Part shown: one piece after another, positions 42,277-52,123 of the stretch
Position numbering within the stretch: position 1 is the stretch's first letter
Layout of the letters: each line of letters begins with the position of its first letter
Assembly: GCA_041650315.1 (NCBI GenBank)
Contig: JBAZLJ010000002.1
Location: forward strand, 62,001-126,000
From: JAGVYF01 sp041650315
GTDB taxonomy: Archaea > Nanobdellota > Nanobdellia > Woesearchaeales > JAGVYF01
Reading direction: 5' to 3'
DNA: 64,000 bases
Position numbers and translations under genes: made by a program
The notes under the pieces: model-generated
What the model was told of the DNA's origin: nothing
Database searches by the model: none
Seen by the model: the letters and a program-made list of their open reading frames with translations, nothing else

Positions 42277-45208
42277 TATTCCAATTTTCTATAAGATTGA
42301 TATCATTAGATTCTAGATTATATAATTTGTAAATCTGTGAATTTAATTTATTTTCGAGAACTAATTTTTCTGTAGATTCTTTAGATTTTATAGCCAATAT
42401 TTCATCTACCAACTTGGAGAATTTCTTTTGATCATTCAAATCAAGTGCAGGGATAGGTATTTTCATTAAATAGATTCCATCTAAATGAATTGTAAGATTT
42501 GCTGAATTTAATATATATCTATAAAAGAAATAACTAACTACTCTCGAATTTAATATTGCTAAGATATACCTAGGGTCAAATTTTAATTCATCAAAGGAAA
42601 CAATCACGCACCCACCCGAAGGCACATTTTTATCAGTATTGATTATAACACCCCTTGGATAAAGAGTTCCAAATTGAGTTATAACTACTAATTGTTTATG
42701 CTCTAAGTAAGGGTTAGTATTGGTCTTATCTTTTGCAGAATATGCATCATAATCAAGATAAAATCGTTTTATATTCTTACCTCCTAAATAATAATATTTA
42801 CCATTAGGTGTAATTTCCTTATCTAAATCAATGCCTCTATCACCATCAAGAATATTTGCTTTAAATTTGCTTATCTTTGAATAAATATCATCATAATAAA
42901 GAATCCAATACCCTTTTTCAACAGCCTCATTTATCGGCAAGAAACAGGTTTTATCTTCTCTCATAGAGTAGCATTTTATTTGATAATTATTTTTAATGCA
43001 TTTCTGATAAAATATGATTATCATTTCTAAAGTAACGCCTTGGAATTGACCATATGCATCAGTAATTTCACGCAAAACTGAATTAGATTGGATGAAATTT
43101 CGGATATAGTAATATCCCTCAGACCTAGAGATTGAATGCGGTACAATCATTGAAAATTGCCCATTTTTAGCTAATAAAAAATAAGTTCTTTCTAGAAACA
43201 TGGTCGCTAGATTGAATTGATTCTTAAATCTAGATTTGGTATTATGTGTTATAGATAAAATCTTGTATATCTCCTTATATTTCTCATTTAAATCATAACA
43301 GACATAAGGGGGATTTCCAATAACTACATCAAATCCACCATTCAGTATAATATGCCCAAAATCGATTCTCCAATGGAATACTTGAAGCTCTGAAAATTCT
43401 TTATCAGATATTGGGGGATTCTTTCGAATAGCTTTATACTTTGCAGTTTGTTCCTTATGCGCTTTGCCATAATCAATGCCCGCTAATTTAAAATTAATAT
43501 ATTCTAAAAATGAGGGGGTTACTGCATGATAAATCGATTTTCTAATTGTCTCGATAATACTCCTTAGGTTTTCTGCTTTCAAACCATGTGTTTTTCTATA
43601 AATTTTATACAAAATATAATATGCCTCAATATAATCATTTAATTTATAGGTTTTCAACAATTCTCTTGCTTTTTTAAGATCAGTACCTTCGCTATTTTCA
43701 GAAAAAGCGATTAAACCAGTGAATATCCCATCAACCTTCTCGGTAAGTGGCGTATTCATTGGCATTTGAACTAATTTCTCATCGAGCCAACCTACCAAAC
43801 TATTTCCCACTTTAAGATTATATTCAATATTCGGCAATGCTTTTATTTCATGTTTATTATCTTCATAATCTGAGATTAACCATAGCCAGAGTCTTAATTT
43901 AGAAATTTCAATTGCACCAGCTAAAAAATCAACGCCATATATATTTTCAGTGATTATATCTAATTTTAATTCATAGAAATTTTTCTTTTCTTTTAATTCA
44001 TATAATAGTCTTCTTTTAAGTCCCAATAATACTTCAGATGCTTTAATTAAAAATGCCCCTGAGCCACAGGCGGGATCTATTACTTTGATTTCATCAAGTA
44101 TTTTTAGAGCATCTTTCATATCTTTTTTATTTTTGGATTCTATTAATTCCTCAAAAGAATGGAATTTGCCTAGCTTATCAAATAGACATGGAAGTATAGT
44201 ATTATTAGAGATATAATCAGTAATAGATTCAGGCGTATAATATACCCCCTTTTTCTTTCTTTCAGTTATCTTTTTGACCGCATTTTCAGCTTCTTTTTCA
44301 AAACCTTCACTTTCCCATTCAACAACGCTTCTTTCATAGACATGACCTAATATTTCTGGAGTTAATATTTTTTCTTCATTCTCCTCTATAGCTTTAACAT
44401 CTTCAATTATCCAATGGTAACTATTCAAAAATTCAAATATTTCTCCCCATTGTTCAGAATCTAATTTTATATCCAAATCTTGTTCTAACACATCAGGTCT
44501 GAATAAACCACCATTCAAATAAGGCACAACTATCTGATAATCGCCTATTTCAAGTAGGTTCTTCTCTTGAGAATTAAATAGATGGAACAATTTTTTAAGA
44601 TTCTGTAAAAAGTTACCCTTTTTTAATAATATCTTAGTAAATAAACTTTCACCAGAAATTTTACCCCCATCATTAAATTTTATAATTCCCTTGTGGCATA
44701 AGAAATATATAAAGAAAAACCTATCAAATATTTTCTGAGCAATTAGATATTTATGTATTGGTTCAACATCATTTTTTATATTTTGAACAAGAAGATTTCT
44801 TTTAAGCTTAAAAGCTTCATAAAATAATCCCGAGATATCTTTTGATTGGAATAAATAGTCTAAATTAGTGATATTCTTTAGTTTATCTACTTTTGAAGGA
44901 TTATTTTTTGTTCGTTCAGAATAAATGAAATGTTTTGTTTCGCCAAAGCTTCTAAAAAATATTAGTTTAGTATCTATGCAGATTATACAATAACTTAAAC
45001 CTCTATCCATTAAGAAATGATCTTTGATCTCTTTAATCTTTTCTTCATCGTATACTTCATATATGACTAAAAGCTTTCGCTTATCTATTCTAAAGAAGAT
45101 TCCTTCTTTGTATTCTTCATCAGAATATTCTTTTTCTTCATTAAACCCTTTTTCTTTTAAGAATTCTATTAATCTTTTCTTTCCACCCAATATCTCTTGA
45201 ACTTCCAT
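42260..45208 (-). CDS. Eco57I/PglX-like adenine DNA methyltransferase
   Basis: A 982-residue N6-adenine methyltransferase. Motif I is VIDPACGSGAFLIKASE at about 371-387 (S-adenosylmethionine site) and motif IV is VIGNPPYVCYDL at about 624-635. The first 330 residues include a helical domain leading to KGVYYTPESITDYI, the usual run-in of type IIG/Eco57I-class enzymes, and the last 250 residues look like a TaqI/type I-like target recognition domain (ANLTIHLDGIYLMKIPIPAL near the end). It abuts the PLD-helicase gene with no gap. Methylation would mark self DNA for the operon. Confidence 0.85.
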   Translation of the reverse strand: MEVQEILGGKKRLIEFLKEKGFNEEKEYSDEEYKEGIFFRIDKRKLLVIYEVYDEEKIKEIKDHFLMDRGLSYCIICIDTKLIFFRSFGETKHFIYSERTKNNPSKVDKLKNITNLDYLFQSKDISGLFYEAFKLKRNLLVQNIKNDVEPIHKYLIAQKIFDRFFFIYFLCHKGIIKFNDGGKISGESLFTKILLKKGNFLQNLKKLFHLFNSQEKNLLEIGDYQIVVPYLNGGLFRPDVLEQDLDIKLDSEQWGEIFEFLNSYHWIIEDVKAIEENEEKILTPEILGHVYERSVVEWESEGFEKEAENAVKKITERKKKGVYYTPESITDYISNNTILPCLFDKLGKFHSFEELIESKNKKDMKDALKILDEIKVIDPACGSGAFLIKASEVLLGLKRRLLYELKEKKNFYELKLDIITENIYGVDFLAGAIEISKLRLWLWLISDYEDNKHEIKALPNIEYNLKVGNSLVGWLDEKLVQMPMNTPLTEKVDGIFTGLIAFSENSEGTDLKKARELLKTYKLNDYIEAYYILYKIYRKTHGLKAENLRSIIETIRKSIYHAVTPSFLEYINFKLAGIDYGKAHKEQTAKYKAIRKNPPISDKEFSELQVFHWRIDFGHIILNGGFDVVIGNPPYVCYDLNEKYKEIYKILSITHNTKSRFKNQFNLATMFLERTYFLLAKNGQFSMIVPHSISRSEGYYYIRNFIQSNSVLREITDAYGQFQGVTLEMIIIFYQKCIKNNYQIKCYSMREDKTCFLPINEAVEKGYWILYYDDIYSKISKFKANILDGDRGIDLDKEITPNGKYYYLGGKNIKRFYLDYDAYSAKDKTNTNPYLEHKQLVVITQFGTLYPRGVIINTDKNVPSGGCVIVSFDELKFDPRYILAILNSRVVSYFFYRYILNSANLTIHLDGIYLMKIPIPALDLNDQKKFSKLVDEILAIKSKESTEKLVLENKLNSQIYKLYNLESNDINLIENWNNEQNN

Positions 45209-48200
45209 TTATTTCTCAATAAAGCTAATTGCAAATAATGATTCTTTGTTAGTATTTAACTTTTGCTGAACCCCTAATTTTGTGAAACTATCTTTAAGTT
45301 CATTAATCCATTGTTTAACTTTAGTATTGGTTATTTCTTCTTTTAATTCAACTTTTATTTTTTTAACCACTTTTTCAGTTGTACTCCCGCAATTATGTCT
45401 AGTCAATTCAAGAGTATCTTCTAATTTTGAAATTTCAGAATACAATTCAACAAGTTTTTCAGAAGTAATATAATCTAAAATATTATTTATTAATTTATCA
45501 ACATTATCATTGAAATAATGCATCCTTAGATGTTCTTTTCTTTTATTACTTAAATACTCTTCAAATGAATTAAGTTCGTGTTTAAAAATTCCTTCGAAAT
45601 CAATTCTTCTACTTAGTTCATCAGGATTTTGATTAGACAAAATTTCCTCGTTATATGAATCAGTATTCTTATAGACAATACTTAATCCCTTTTTACCTTC
45701 GAAACTAGTATAATTCTTACCTGAGGGGATATTGACTTTAGTTAGATCTTCCTTCTTAAGATTATACTTTTTAATTGCTTTTTGCAAAAATATTAAGATG
45801 GGTTTTGAATAATCTAAAGCAATTTCTAAATCTTTAAAATTGCCTTCTCTTAAATTACCCCTTATTTTTTGAAGTACTTCTATGTACATCCTTTTGTCTT
45901 TAGCTCTTCTTTCCGATAAAAGCTCTTTTTCTGCTTCAAACCATATCCTATATTCAACTCCTACAAATCGAATTATATCCTTAATCCTTAATTCCATTGT
46001 TTCAACTAGTTTTAGTTCAATATCTAAATCATCATCCGGTCTAAAATTCAGAATCTCAATTTCTTTTGGAGCATCAAGTCTTGTTGCTCTACCTATTCTC
46101 TGTATTATTCTTACGGGATTATAGGGGATATCAAAATTTATTACTAAATCCGCACCGCTTATATTGAATCCTTCGGAGAGTGTATCTGTAGTTATTAATA
46201 TTCGAAGTTTATCTTTAGATTCATTAAATTTCTCGATGATTGTTTGTTTATTTTCAGTATTAGAATCAACAAATCTTATCTCATCGGGATGAATTGAATT
46301 TTTAAAGTATTCTTTAATCGCTTTCAATGTATCTTTATATTCGGTAAATATCAGTATCTTTTTACTTTTATTAGAATTGAATACTTGACTTAATTGATTT
46401 ATTTTTTGGTCATTTTTGAATAATACTCCTGATTTTTCCTTTAAGAAGGGCTCTAATTTTTTTATTTGTTCATTTATCTTAGCTACATCAATTTTTAATT
46501 CATTGAGTATTTTTAGATTACCAGATCCTTTACCTTCTTTGATTTTATCGATTACCTCTGAAAGCTTGTTTTTATAATCTAAATCAAAGTTGATATCTAT
46601 ATCATTAAAATCCGAACCAAAATTAACATCAATCTCATCTTCATATTCTTCTTCCTCTAGATATTTAGTGTTTTGTTTCTCAATGGCAGTTAATATCATA
46701 GTGCTTTTCTTGGATAATCTCTTAAGAGTAAGGTAGTAAGAACTGATATCACTTTCAAATCTTTTATATAATATCCATTTGAAAAACCCGCCTAAACGGA
46801 CACCTTTTTCAGGGTCTAATATTCTTAAATGGGCGGCAGATAAGCTTGTGATAAAGTCTACAATCCCATTCACAATGTCTTTGTATCGTAAATCTAGCTC
46901 ATATTTTATTTCTTCAATCTCGGGATCCTTTATTTTAGTAATATCAACATTTGAAAATGTCTTTAATTCGTCTATATAATCGGAAGAAGTTTTGATTGTC
47001 TCCCTCGTTGATTTGACAAACATCTCTCGTTCAATTTCTTCCTGTACCTTAGACAGATTCTCTTTTTCAGAATCAGTTAATTCTTCATATTCTTTATTTT
47101 TGAATAAGTTAATCAAATCACCAAGTTCTCTAACCAAAGTATCAAAGAGCAAGTTTTGCCCATGCCTATAGAATAATTTAACCAAATCCAAAAGATTATC
47201 TAAGCTGGTATTAATTGGTGTTGCAGTTAAGAATAATATCTTAGAATTACCATTTTCATCGATTATCTTCTTTAGATTTCTAGTTCTATAAGCATCAGGA
47301 TTCCTATAGTTATGAGCTTCATCGATTATAATTAACCCATAATTCTTTGCATATTTCTCAATTTTAAACATCTCGGGTCTTTTTTGCAAATCCCCCATAG
47401 AAACCAGATTAACCTTATCATAAATCTCAAATTCTTTCAAATATCTAGGCCATTGGTCTTCATTATGGGCTAAACCCGCTGGAACTAGAATCATTACTTT
47501 TTTATCATTATTCAAGAAATATTTGGCTATTTGAGATGCAACATATGATTTCCCTAATCCTACTGATGAAGTTAAGAAACAACCCCTATACCCCTTACTA
47601 TTAAAATTATTTAACACCCTAATGAAATCTACATATTGGAATCGAAGTAATTTTGATTTTTTAAATTCCTCAAATAAATAATCAGCGTTTAGATACTTAA
47701 TCAAAATCTTCAAAAATTCTTTCGGTTCAATATACATGAATGTATTTTCTAATTCTTCTTTAAACTTTGAATTTTCAATTGCCTCTACAATTGCATCAGC
47801 AACCTTCAGTTTTTCAAAATCTTCTGTTCCTTTCTTCCAAAGACTTTCAAACCATAATTCAACATCTTCTAAATCCTTAGGTTCAGTAATAATGGTGTTC
47901 AGCTCAGTATTTCCGATTAACCCACTAGGAGTCAAATTAGAAGAACCAATTACTCCCGCATTATACTTTTGAGATAAATTCGATGTGGAAATATCCTTTA
48001 AAAAAAGATATGCTTTACTATGCAATCTTTCAGGATTTTTTTCATCACCAAAATAAACCCTTACTTTAAGTGTCTTATATTCTTTGATTAATTGATAAAA
48101 TAATTTTATCGCAGGTTTAGTTTGTTCATTTATTTGAAGTTCATTAAATTTCTCTTTGAAAGCTTTGATCAGCATATCTTTAGTAGGCTTTGTAGTTTCA

Positions 48201-48406
48201 TAACCCATTAAAATCTTAATTTCTTTAAGATCTTTAAGAGAATTAATAATCTCAACTAAACCTTCAATATAGAAATAACCTACTGCACATTTGAAACCTT
48301 CTGAATCTTGAGCAATAGTTTTGAGAACTTCCTTCATATTAAGAGGATTTACTTGTTTATTATCAATTATTTTCCCATATCTTAATAGATTCTCAAAATC
48401 AGTCAT
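45209..48406 (-). CDS. Phospholipase-D-like nuclease fused to SNF2/SF2 helicase
   Basis: A 1065-residue fusion. Residues about 1-200 contain a PLD-type site (RLHSKAYLFL at about 132-141 and VIGSSNLTPSGLIGNTEL near 158-175). The helicase follows: Walker A LTSSVGLGKSYVASQ (about 279-293), IIIDEAHNYRN (about 357-367), LFLTATPINTS, then the C-terminal lobe ILIFTEYKDTLKAI and VRIIQRIGRATRLD (about 764-777). It leads a four-gene minus-strand operon with a methyltransferase, nuclease-like protein and unknown. A TATA-like TATATAAG lies about 30 bases before the ATG. Similar helicase-PLD plus methylase sets occur in defence islands. Confidence 0.85.
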   Translation of the reverse strand: MTDFENLLRYGKIIDNKQVNPLNMKEVLKTIAQDSEGFKCAVGYFYIEGLVEIINSLKDLKEIKILMGYETTKPTKDMLIKAFKEKFNELQINEQTKPAIKLFYQLIKEYKTLKVRVYFGDEKNPERLHSKAYLFLKDISTSNLSQKYNAGVIGSSNLTPSGLIGNTELNTIITEPKDLEDVELWFESLWKKGTEDFEKLKVADAIVEAIENSKFKEELENTFMYIEPKEFLKILIKYLNADYLFEEFKKSKLLRFQYVDFIRVLNNFNSKGYRGCFLTSSVGLGKSYVASQIAKYFLNNDKKVMILVPAGLAHNEDQWPRYLKEFEIYDKVNLVSMGDLQKRPEMFKIEKYAKNYGLIIIDEAHNYRNPDAYRTRNLKKIIDENGNSKILFLTATPINTSLDNLLDLVKLFYRHGQNLLFDTLVRELGDLINLFKNKEYEELTDSEKENLSKVQEEIEREMFVKSTRETIKTSSDYIDELKTFSNVDITKIKDPEIEEIKYELDLRYKDIVNGIVDFITSLSAAHLRILDPEKGVRLGGFFKWILYKRFESDISSYYLTLKRLSKKSTMILTAIEKQNTKYLEEEEYEDEIDVNFGSDFNDIDINFDLDYKNKLSEVIDKIKEGKGSGNLKILNELKIDVAKINEQIKKLEPFLKEKSGVLFKNDQKINQLSQVFNSNKSKKILIFTEYKDTLKAIKEYFKNSIHPDEIRFVDSNTENKQTIIEKFNESKDKLRILITTDTLSEGFNISGADLVINFDIPYNPVRIIQRIGRATRLDAPKEIEILNFRPDDDLDIELKLVETMELRIKDIIRFVGVEYRIWFEAEKELLSERRAKDKRMYIEVLQKIRGNLREGNFKDLEIALDYSKPILIFLQKAIKKYNLKKEDLTKVNIPSGKNYTSFEGKKGLSIVYKNTDSYNEEILSNQNPDELSRRIDFEGIFKHELNSFEEYLSNKRKEHLRMHYFNDNVDKLINNILDYITSEKLVELYSEISKLEDTLELTRHNCGSTTEKVVKKIKVELKEEITNTKVKQWINELKDSFTKLGVQQKLNTNKESLFAISFIEK

Positions 48407-48483
48407 TTTTAGTCATCAAAATATTATTTATGGTTTACTCTTATATAGCCTCAAAGATTTTTTGAATATATAAACCTTTATTT

Positions 48484-48879
48484 TTAAAACTCATCCTTTA
48501 ATCTTTTAATCAGTTCCGCCCAATCCTTATACTCCACAACCTCATCCGCAGCAGCCTTCAGGAATGCGGATTCTTTGCCTGATTCGCACATAGCGACAAC
48601 ACGAAGCCCTAATGCCTTGGCATAGCCCATCTCGAAATAGACACCATTGGCTTTCTCAGTGATATCCGCTAAAATCATATCGCAATCTTTAAGTCCCGCA
48701 GTAGCTCCTTCAATCACTTCAGGAAGCGAAGTCTGGACTGCGCCCCACTTCTGCACATCCCTAAAGAAGATGAATGTAGAGTGTCCAGCAGATTCTAAAG
48801 CATCGCTAAGCTCAGTCAATTTCTTCTTCAATATTGTAGTATCCGCATCCTTAAACTTGTACGCTATGTAGATTTTCAT
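48484..48879 (-). CDS. Nucleoside 2-deoxyribosyltransferase-like protein
   Basis: A 131-residue protein of the NDT/TIR-like Rossmann type: MKIYIAYKFKDADTTILKKK at the start, CDMILADITEKANGVYFEMG in the middle (Asp and Glu of the active site), and ALGLRVVAMCE. The ATG at 48879 is chosen for its GGAGGTC eight bases upstream; longer starts to 48912 lie further inside the radical SAM gene. Members cleave or exchange N-glycosidic bonds of nucleosides, and related folds cleave NAD in defence. It ends the four-gene operon and overlaps the radical SAM gene by 29 bases. Confidence 0.7.
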   Translation of the reverse strand: MKIYIAYKFKDADTTILKKKLTELSDALESAGHSTFIFFRDVQKWGAVQTSLPEVIEGATAGLKDCDMILADITEKANGVYFEMGYAKALGLRVVAMCESGKESAFLKAAADEVVEYKDWAELIKRLKDEF

Positions 48880-50176
48880 TCTTTTGACCTCCATAAAATC
48901 GTTTATATGCATTCTGCACTAATCTGACCAATTCAGGCAATTCTATATCAGATAAGCTTGCTTTATTGCTCAATTGGTATTTGATGAACCTATACAACTC
49001 TTTCTCAGTCTCTGGTATAGTATCGTGTATATGTGAATATCTGTCTAACTCCTTATATCCCTTGGCATTAAGCTCATTGTATAAAGGTGTGCCTGGGAAA
49101 GCTCTGATGACTGAAAAGCAGACTATGTCTGGCTTGATCTCTTCAGCGAACTGCAATGTCTCCTCGATTTCCTGCAAAGTCTCTGTAGGCATACCGAACA
49201 TGAAATAAGCCTTTGTCCTGATTCCATACTTCCTGCAAACTGCGATAGCCTTGCGAGAATCTTCAAGAGTAATGCCCTTATTCATCAATTTCAAAACCCT
49301 AGAACTTCCTGACTCCAAACCGAAAGAAATCTTGTAACAGCCATTTTTAGCCATCAAATCAATTGTATTTTCATTGAACCTAGCGATAACATCTGCCCTA
49401 GACAGAATCCTCCATTTCACAACCAATTTGCGCCTATTCAACTCATGGATGAATGTAAGCACTCTTTCTTCAGTATGCGCAAAATTGTTATCTATGAAAT
49501 GGAAGTCATGAATCCCGCTAGAGACAATATGCTCAATCTCATCGACAATATTCTTGATACTGCGTTCCCGCACAACAGAGCCGGTCGGTTTGGAAGCTGA
49601 ACAAAATACGCAGTTATATGGGCAACCACGTGAGCCCAGAATGACCGCAGAATATTTTTCATTAACAAATAAACTTCTATCAATGAAAGGTAAAGAATCC
49701 AATTCCATAATCAAATGCCTATCAGGGTTATGCACTATCCCAGAATCCGAAAGATAGCTTACGCCATCGACATCTCTGCCATGTGCGATAAGTTCTTTCA
49801 AAGTATCTTCGCCTTCGCCACGGACAAGAGCATACGCATTGGTTTCACGCAATACTTTTTCAGGGAATAAAGTGGCATGAATCCCACCAACAATGATTTT
49901 GATATCATCAAGTTCAGCAATAATTCCTTTAATCAGTTCGTAAGTCGGACTGAGTATAGTGAAACAAGCATAATCAGGCTTGAACGATTTAACTGAAGAA
50001 ACAATCTCCGCTGGAGACAAGCCTAAAGCTTCGCCATCAATTAATTTGATAGTATGCCCCGCATTCTGTAATATAGTCGCCATGTACCCTAGACCGATTG
50101 GCGGCACTGTGTCGTATTCTTTTTTCTTATCTAACGCATAGTCTCTCAATGGAGAGCTCACAAAGACAATTCTCAT
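48851..50176 (-). CDS. B12-binding-domain radical SAM protein
   Basis: A 441-residue protein with an N-terminal cobalamin-binding Rossmann domain (PPIGLGYMATILQNAGH, about 25-41; IIVGGIHATLFPEKVL) and a radical SAM barrel whose cluster loop is SRGCPYNCVFCSA (about 187-199). Such enzymes catalyse methylations or rearrangements on unactivated carbons. C-terminal helices follow ending with RRFYGG-type basic residues. It lies 2 bases after the synthetase-like gene and overlaps the NDT-like gene, within one operon led by the HAD gene. The substrate is unknown. Confidence 0.85.
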   Translation of the reverse strand: MRIVFVSSPLRDYALDKKKEYDTVPPIGLGYMATILQNAGHTIKLIDGEALGLSPAEIVSSVKSFKPDYACFTILSPTYELIKGIIAELDDIKIIVGGIHATLFPEKVLRETNAYALVRGEGEDTLKELIAHGRDVDGVSYLSDSGIVHNPDRHLIMELDSLPFIDRSLFVNEKYSAVILGSRGCPYNCVFCSASKPTGSVVRERSIKNIVDEIEHIVSSGIHDFHFIDNNFAHTEERVLTFIHELNRRKLVVKWRILSRADVIARFNENTIDLMAKNGCYKISFGLESGSSRVLKLMNKGITLEDSRKAIAVCRKYGIRTKAYFMFGMPTETLQEIEETLQFAEEIKPDIVCFSVIRAFPGTPLYNELNAKGYKELDRYSHIHDTIPETEKELYRFIKYQLSNKASLSDIELPELVRLVQNAYKRFYGGQKNENLHSVQV

Positions 50177-50178
50177 TT

Positions 50179-51318
50179 CTAGACCCCCATATTCTTTAAG
50201 TCTATCACGATATTGTCTACCAACCTCTTTGGTTTTCTATCACCCGCTATCAGTTTTTGATTTCTTAGATAATTCAGATAAGTGGAGACTGTGCTTAGAT
50301 TCAAGCCAGTCTTCTGTGCGATATTCAAGCTAGTATTCTCGCCATCGCAATTCTGTAGAATTTTGAGCTTCAAGGTGTTCAATGGCTTGATGTGCTGCTC
50401 AAACCTCTCTGCGCCCCCTATGAACATAGTTTTAGTCTTATCCTTGACATTCTCTTCCTGCACGTATTTGTTGATTACAGCGAAATAACGCATGAAATTG
50501 TCAGTTATGACTGGGAACAAATTAGTCGAGTTTACTTTATCCAATAATTGATCTTTGGTAAATATTTCTTCGTTATAAGAAAATTTGTCGTTCAGAGCAG
50601 TATCAAGCACATCAAGCAAATGCTCGATTTCCAGCTTCGATGGTTTCTTCTCGCTATAATGCCCTTCGATAATCTTCAAGATATGCGTTCTAGACATTTC
50701 CATTGATGGAATCAAGCCAGTAGTCGGATGGATTATTACGGGGATCTTGGTAACATAGATGACTTTTGGCGGAGTGAATTTCACATAGCTTTGCTCTAGG
50801 ACTTCTGAGATTATATTATAGAATACTTTGAATCTTTCAGATGTCAGATAATGCGTAGGCGGAGCACTGCATAATTCAGGGAATAGTTCAGGCATAGCCA
50901 TAGCAATGAGATAATCTGCGATGATGTAACTCAGTTTTGAGATAGAAATCTTGTCAAATGGAATATAATCCAGTTCAAAGCCTTTCTTGAGATCCCCAAT
51001 AGTTATTCGGGACAATATTTTCTGGAATACCGCCGAATATTCAGAATTCCTGAATAGCCTGTCCCACGCCTCAGAGAAAGTAAATGTGTTATAGTCCATC
51101 TTGAGATGAGACATCAATTTCTTCAGAACATCTACATTCTCATCCAGCTTCTGCGGTTTATTCTTTACTCCATGGAAAAGCTCGTTTTCATATACATAAT
51201 TGTCCCAGACGCAAAGATAGACCTTATTGGCTCTAGCTTCATTCTTCAAATAATAGACATGATTCAGATTAGTGTAAGCTTTGGTTACTGGACTGATGTT
51301 AGTATAGACGATGTTCAT
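50179..51318 (-). CDS. Class I aminoacyl-tRNA-synthetase-like protein with C-terminal winged helix
   Basis: A 379-residue protein. The first 215 residues resemble the TyrRS/TrpRS-type Rossmann core: TNLNHVYYLKNEARANKVYL (17-36, with H20 in place of a HIGH element), helices around NVDVLKKLMSHLKMDY, SISKLSYIIADYLIAM (125-140), and GLIPSMEMSRTHILKI (201-216), which looks like a degenerate KMSKS loop. The last 65 residues (about 315-375) are a winged helix (NIAQKTGLNLSTVSTYLNYL). It overlaps the HAD gene by 4 bases. It may be an amino-acid-activating enzyme or a nucleotide sensor coupled to DNA; the synthetase relation is by eye only. Confidence 0.5.
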   Translation of the reverse strand: MNIVYTNISPVTKAYTNLNHVYYLKNEARANKVYLCVWDNYVYENELFHGVKNKPQKLDENVDVLKKLMSHLKMDYNTFTFSEAWDRLFRNSEYSAVFQKILSRITIGDLKKGFELDYIPFDKISISKLSYIIADYLIAMAMPELFPELCSAPPTHYLTSERFKVFYNIISEVLEQSYVKFTPPKVIYVTKIPVIIHPTTGLIPSMEMSRTHILKIIEGHYSEKKPSKLEIEHLLDVLDTALNDKFSYNEEIFTKDQLLDKVNSTNLFPVITDNFMRYFAVINKYVQEENVKDKTKTMFIGGAERFEQHIKPLNTLKLKILQNCDGENTSLNIAQKTGLNLSTVSTYLNYLRNQKLIAGDRKPKRLVDNIVIDLKNMGV

Positions 51319-51938
51319 TTCAGCAAGTCCTCCAGATGCTCCGGCTGAACGTGCTTTGTATCCATGCCCGCCAAAGCAGCACCAGATAAATCTCTATCAA
51401 AATCATGCGAAACATAGACAGACTTCTCGGGCTTTACATTAGCTCTTCTTAATGCTTCAAGATAGATTGCTGGATGCGGTTTCCTGTATCCTACTTCGTA
51501 GGACATCGTGATAGTCTGGAATAAATCCTGGAGGTTATATTGTTTTAACTTCGGCATTATAGAATCGTGCGGGCAATCTGAAATTATATGCAAAGGATAT
51601 TTTCCTGCAAGAGCTCTTAATACTTGTTCAGTTTGCGGAAATATCTCGTAATCATGGTCATTCAAGCGATAGATATCAGTCAATGCGTCTGTCAGCTTAT
51701 CATCTAAGCCATACGCTTGCTTCACTATTCTTGGCAAAGGCCATTCTATGCTATGCTTTCTATCTTTCACATAAAGCTTGATTGCTTGCGTCCATTGATC
51801 TCGTAGTTGCTCGTTAGTATAGCTTAAACCTTCTTGTCGTAAATATTGCTGAGCCATAGCATGAGCTCTATCAGAAGTCTGTTGATTGAATGTTATATCG
51901 AATAGCAATCCCCCAAAATCGAAAAACCAATCTGCCAT
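51315..51938 (-). CDS. HAD-superfamily hydrolase
   Basis: A 207-residue HAD phosphatase: motif I WFFDFGGLLFD (4-14), motif II LHIISDCPHD (about 115-124), motif III Lys in GYRKPHPAIYLEAL (about 149-162), and motif IV SVYVSHDFDRDLSGA. A four-helix cap lies between motifs I and II. It probably dephosphorylates a small metabolite or nucleotide. First gene of the four-gene operon; a TTTATAAA box about 28 bases before the ATG marks the promoter. Its 3' end overlaps the next gene by 4 bases. Confidence 0.85.
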   Translation of the reverse strand: MADWFFDFGGLLFDITFNQQTSDRAHAMAQQYLRQEGLSYTNEQLRDQWTQAIKLYVKDRKHSIEWPLPRIVKQAYGLDDKLTDALTDIYRLNDHDYEIFPQTEQVLRALAGKYPLHIISDCPHDSIMPKLKQYNLQDLFQTITMSYEVGYRKPHPAIYLEALRRANVKPEKSVYVSHDFDRDLSGAALAGMDTKHVQPEHLEDLLK

Positions 51939-52060
51939 TATACTGCCTGAAATTCCGTGAGGGTTTATAAAGATTTTGATGAATTCGTGAACAATGCTTT
52001 AATATAATCGTGAAGTAGTTTTGATAACGTGAGGTGGTAGCCGAAGAGGTTAACATTATT

Positions 52061-52098
52061 TATAAATGCACTGACCCACCGGGGTCCGTGCATTTATA
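52061..52098. promoter_or_regulatory. 38-bp palindrome with two TATA boxes
   Basis: TATAAATGCAC (52061-52071) and GTGCATTTATA (52088-52098) are perfect inverted repeats of 11 bases, with GACCC/GGGTC inside. Each arm contains a TATA-like box; the right one is about 28 bases before the AbrB-like start at 52124. This looks like an autoregulatory operator, or a hairpin in a leader RNA. Confidence 0.7.
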
Positions 52099-52123
52099 TA
52101 GAATTATAGTAAAGGTTATCACT

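Noticed and set aside
48484..48879. NDT-like protein as a Thoeris-type TIR effector
   Set aside because: The motif order fits deoxyribosyltransferases better and no Thoeris partner is adjacent; a defence role remains only a possibility.
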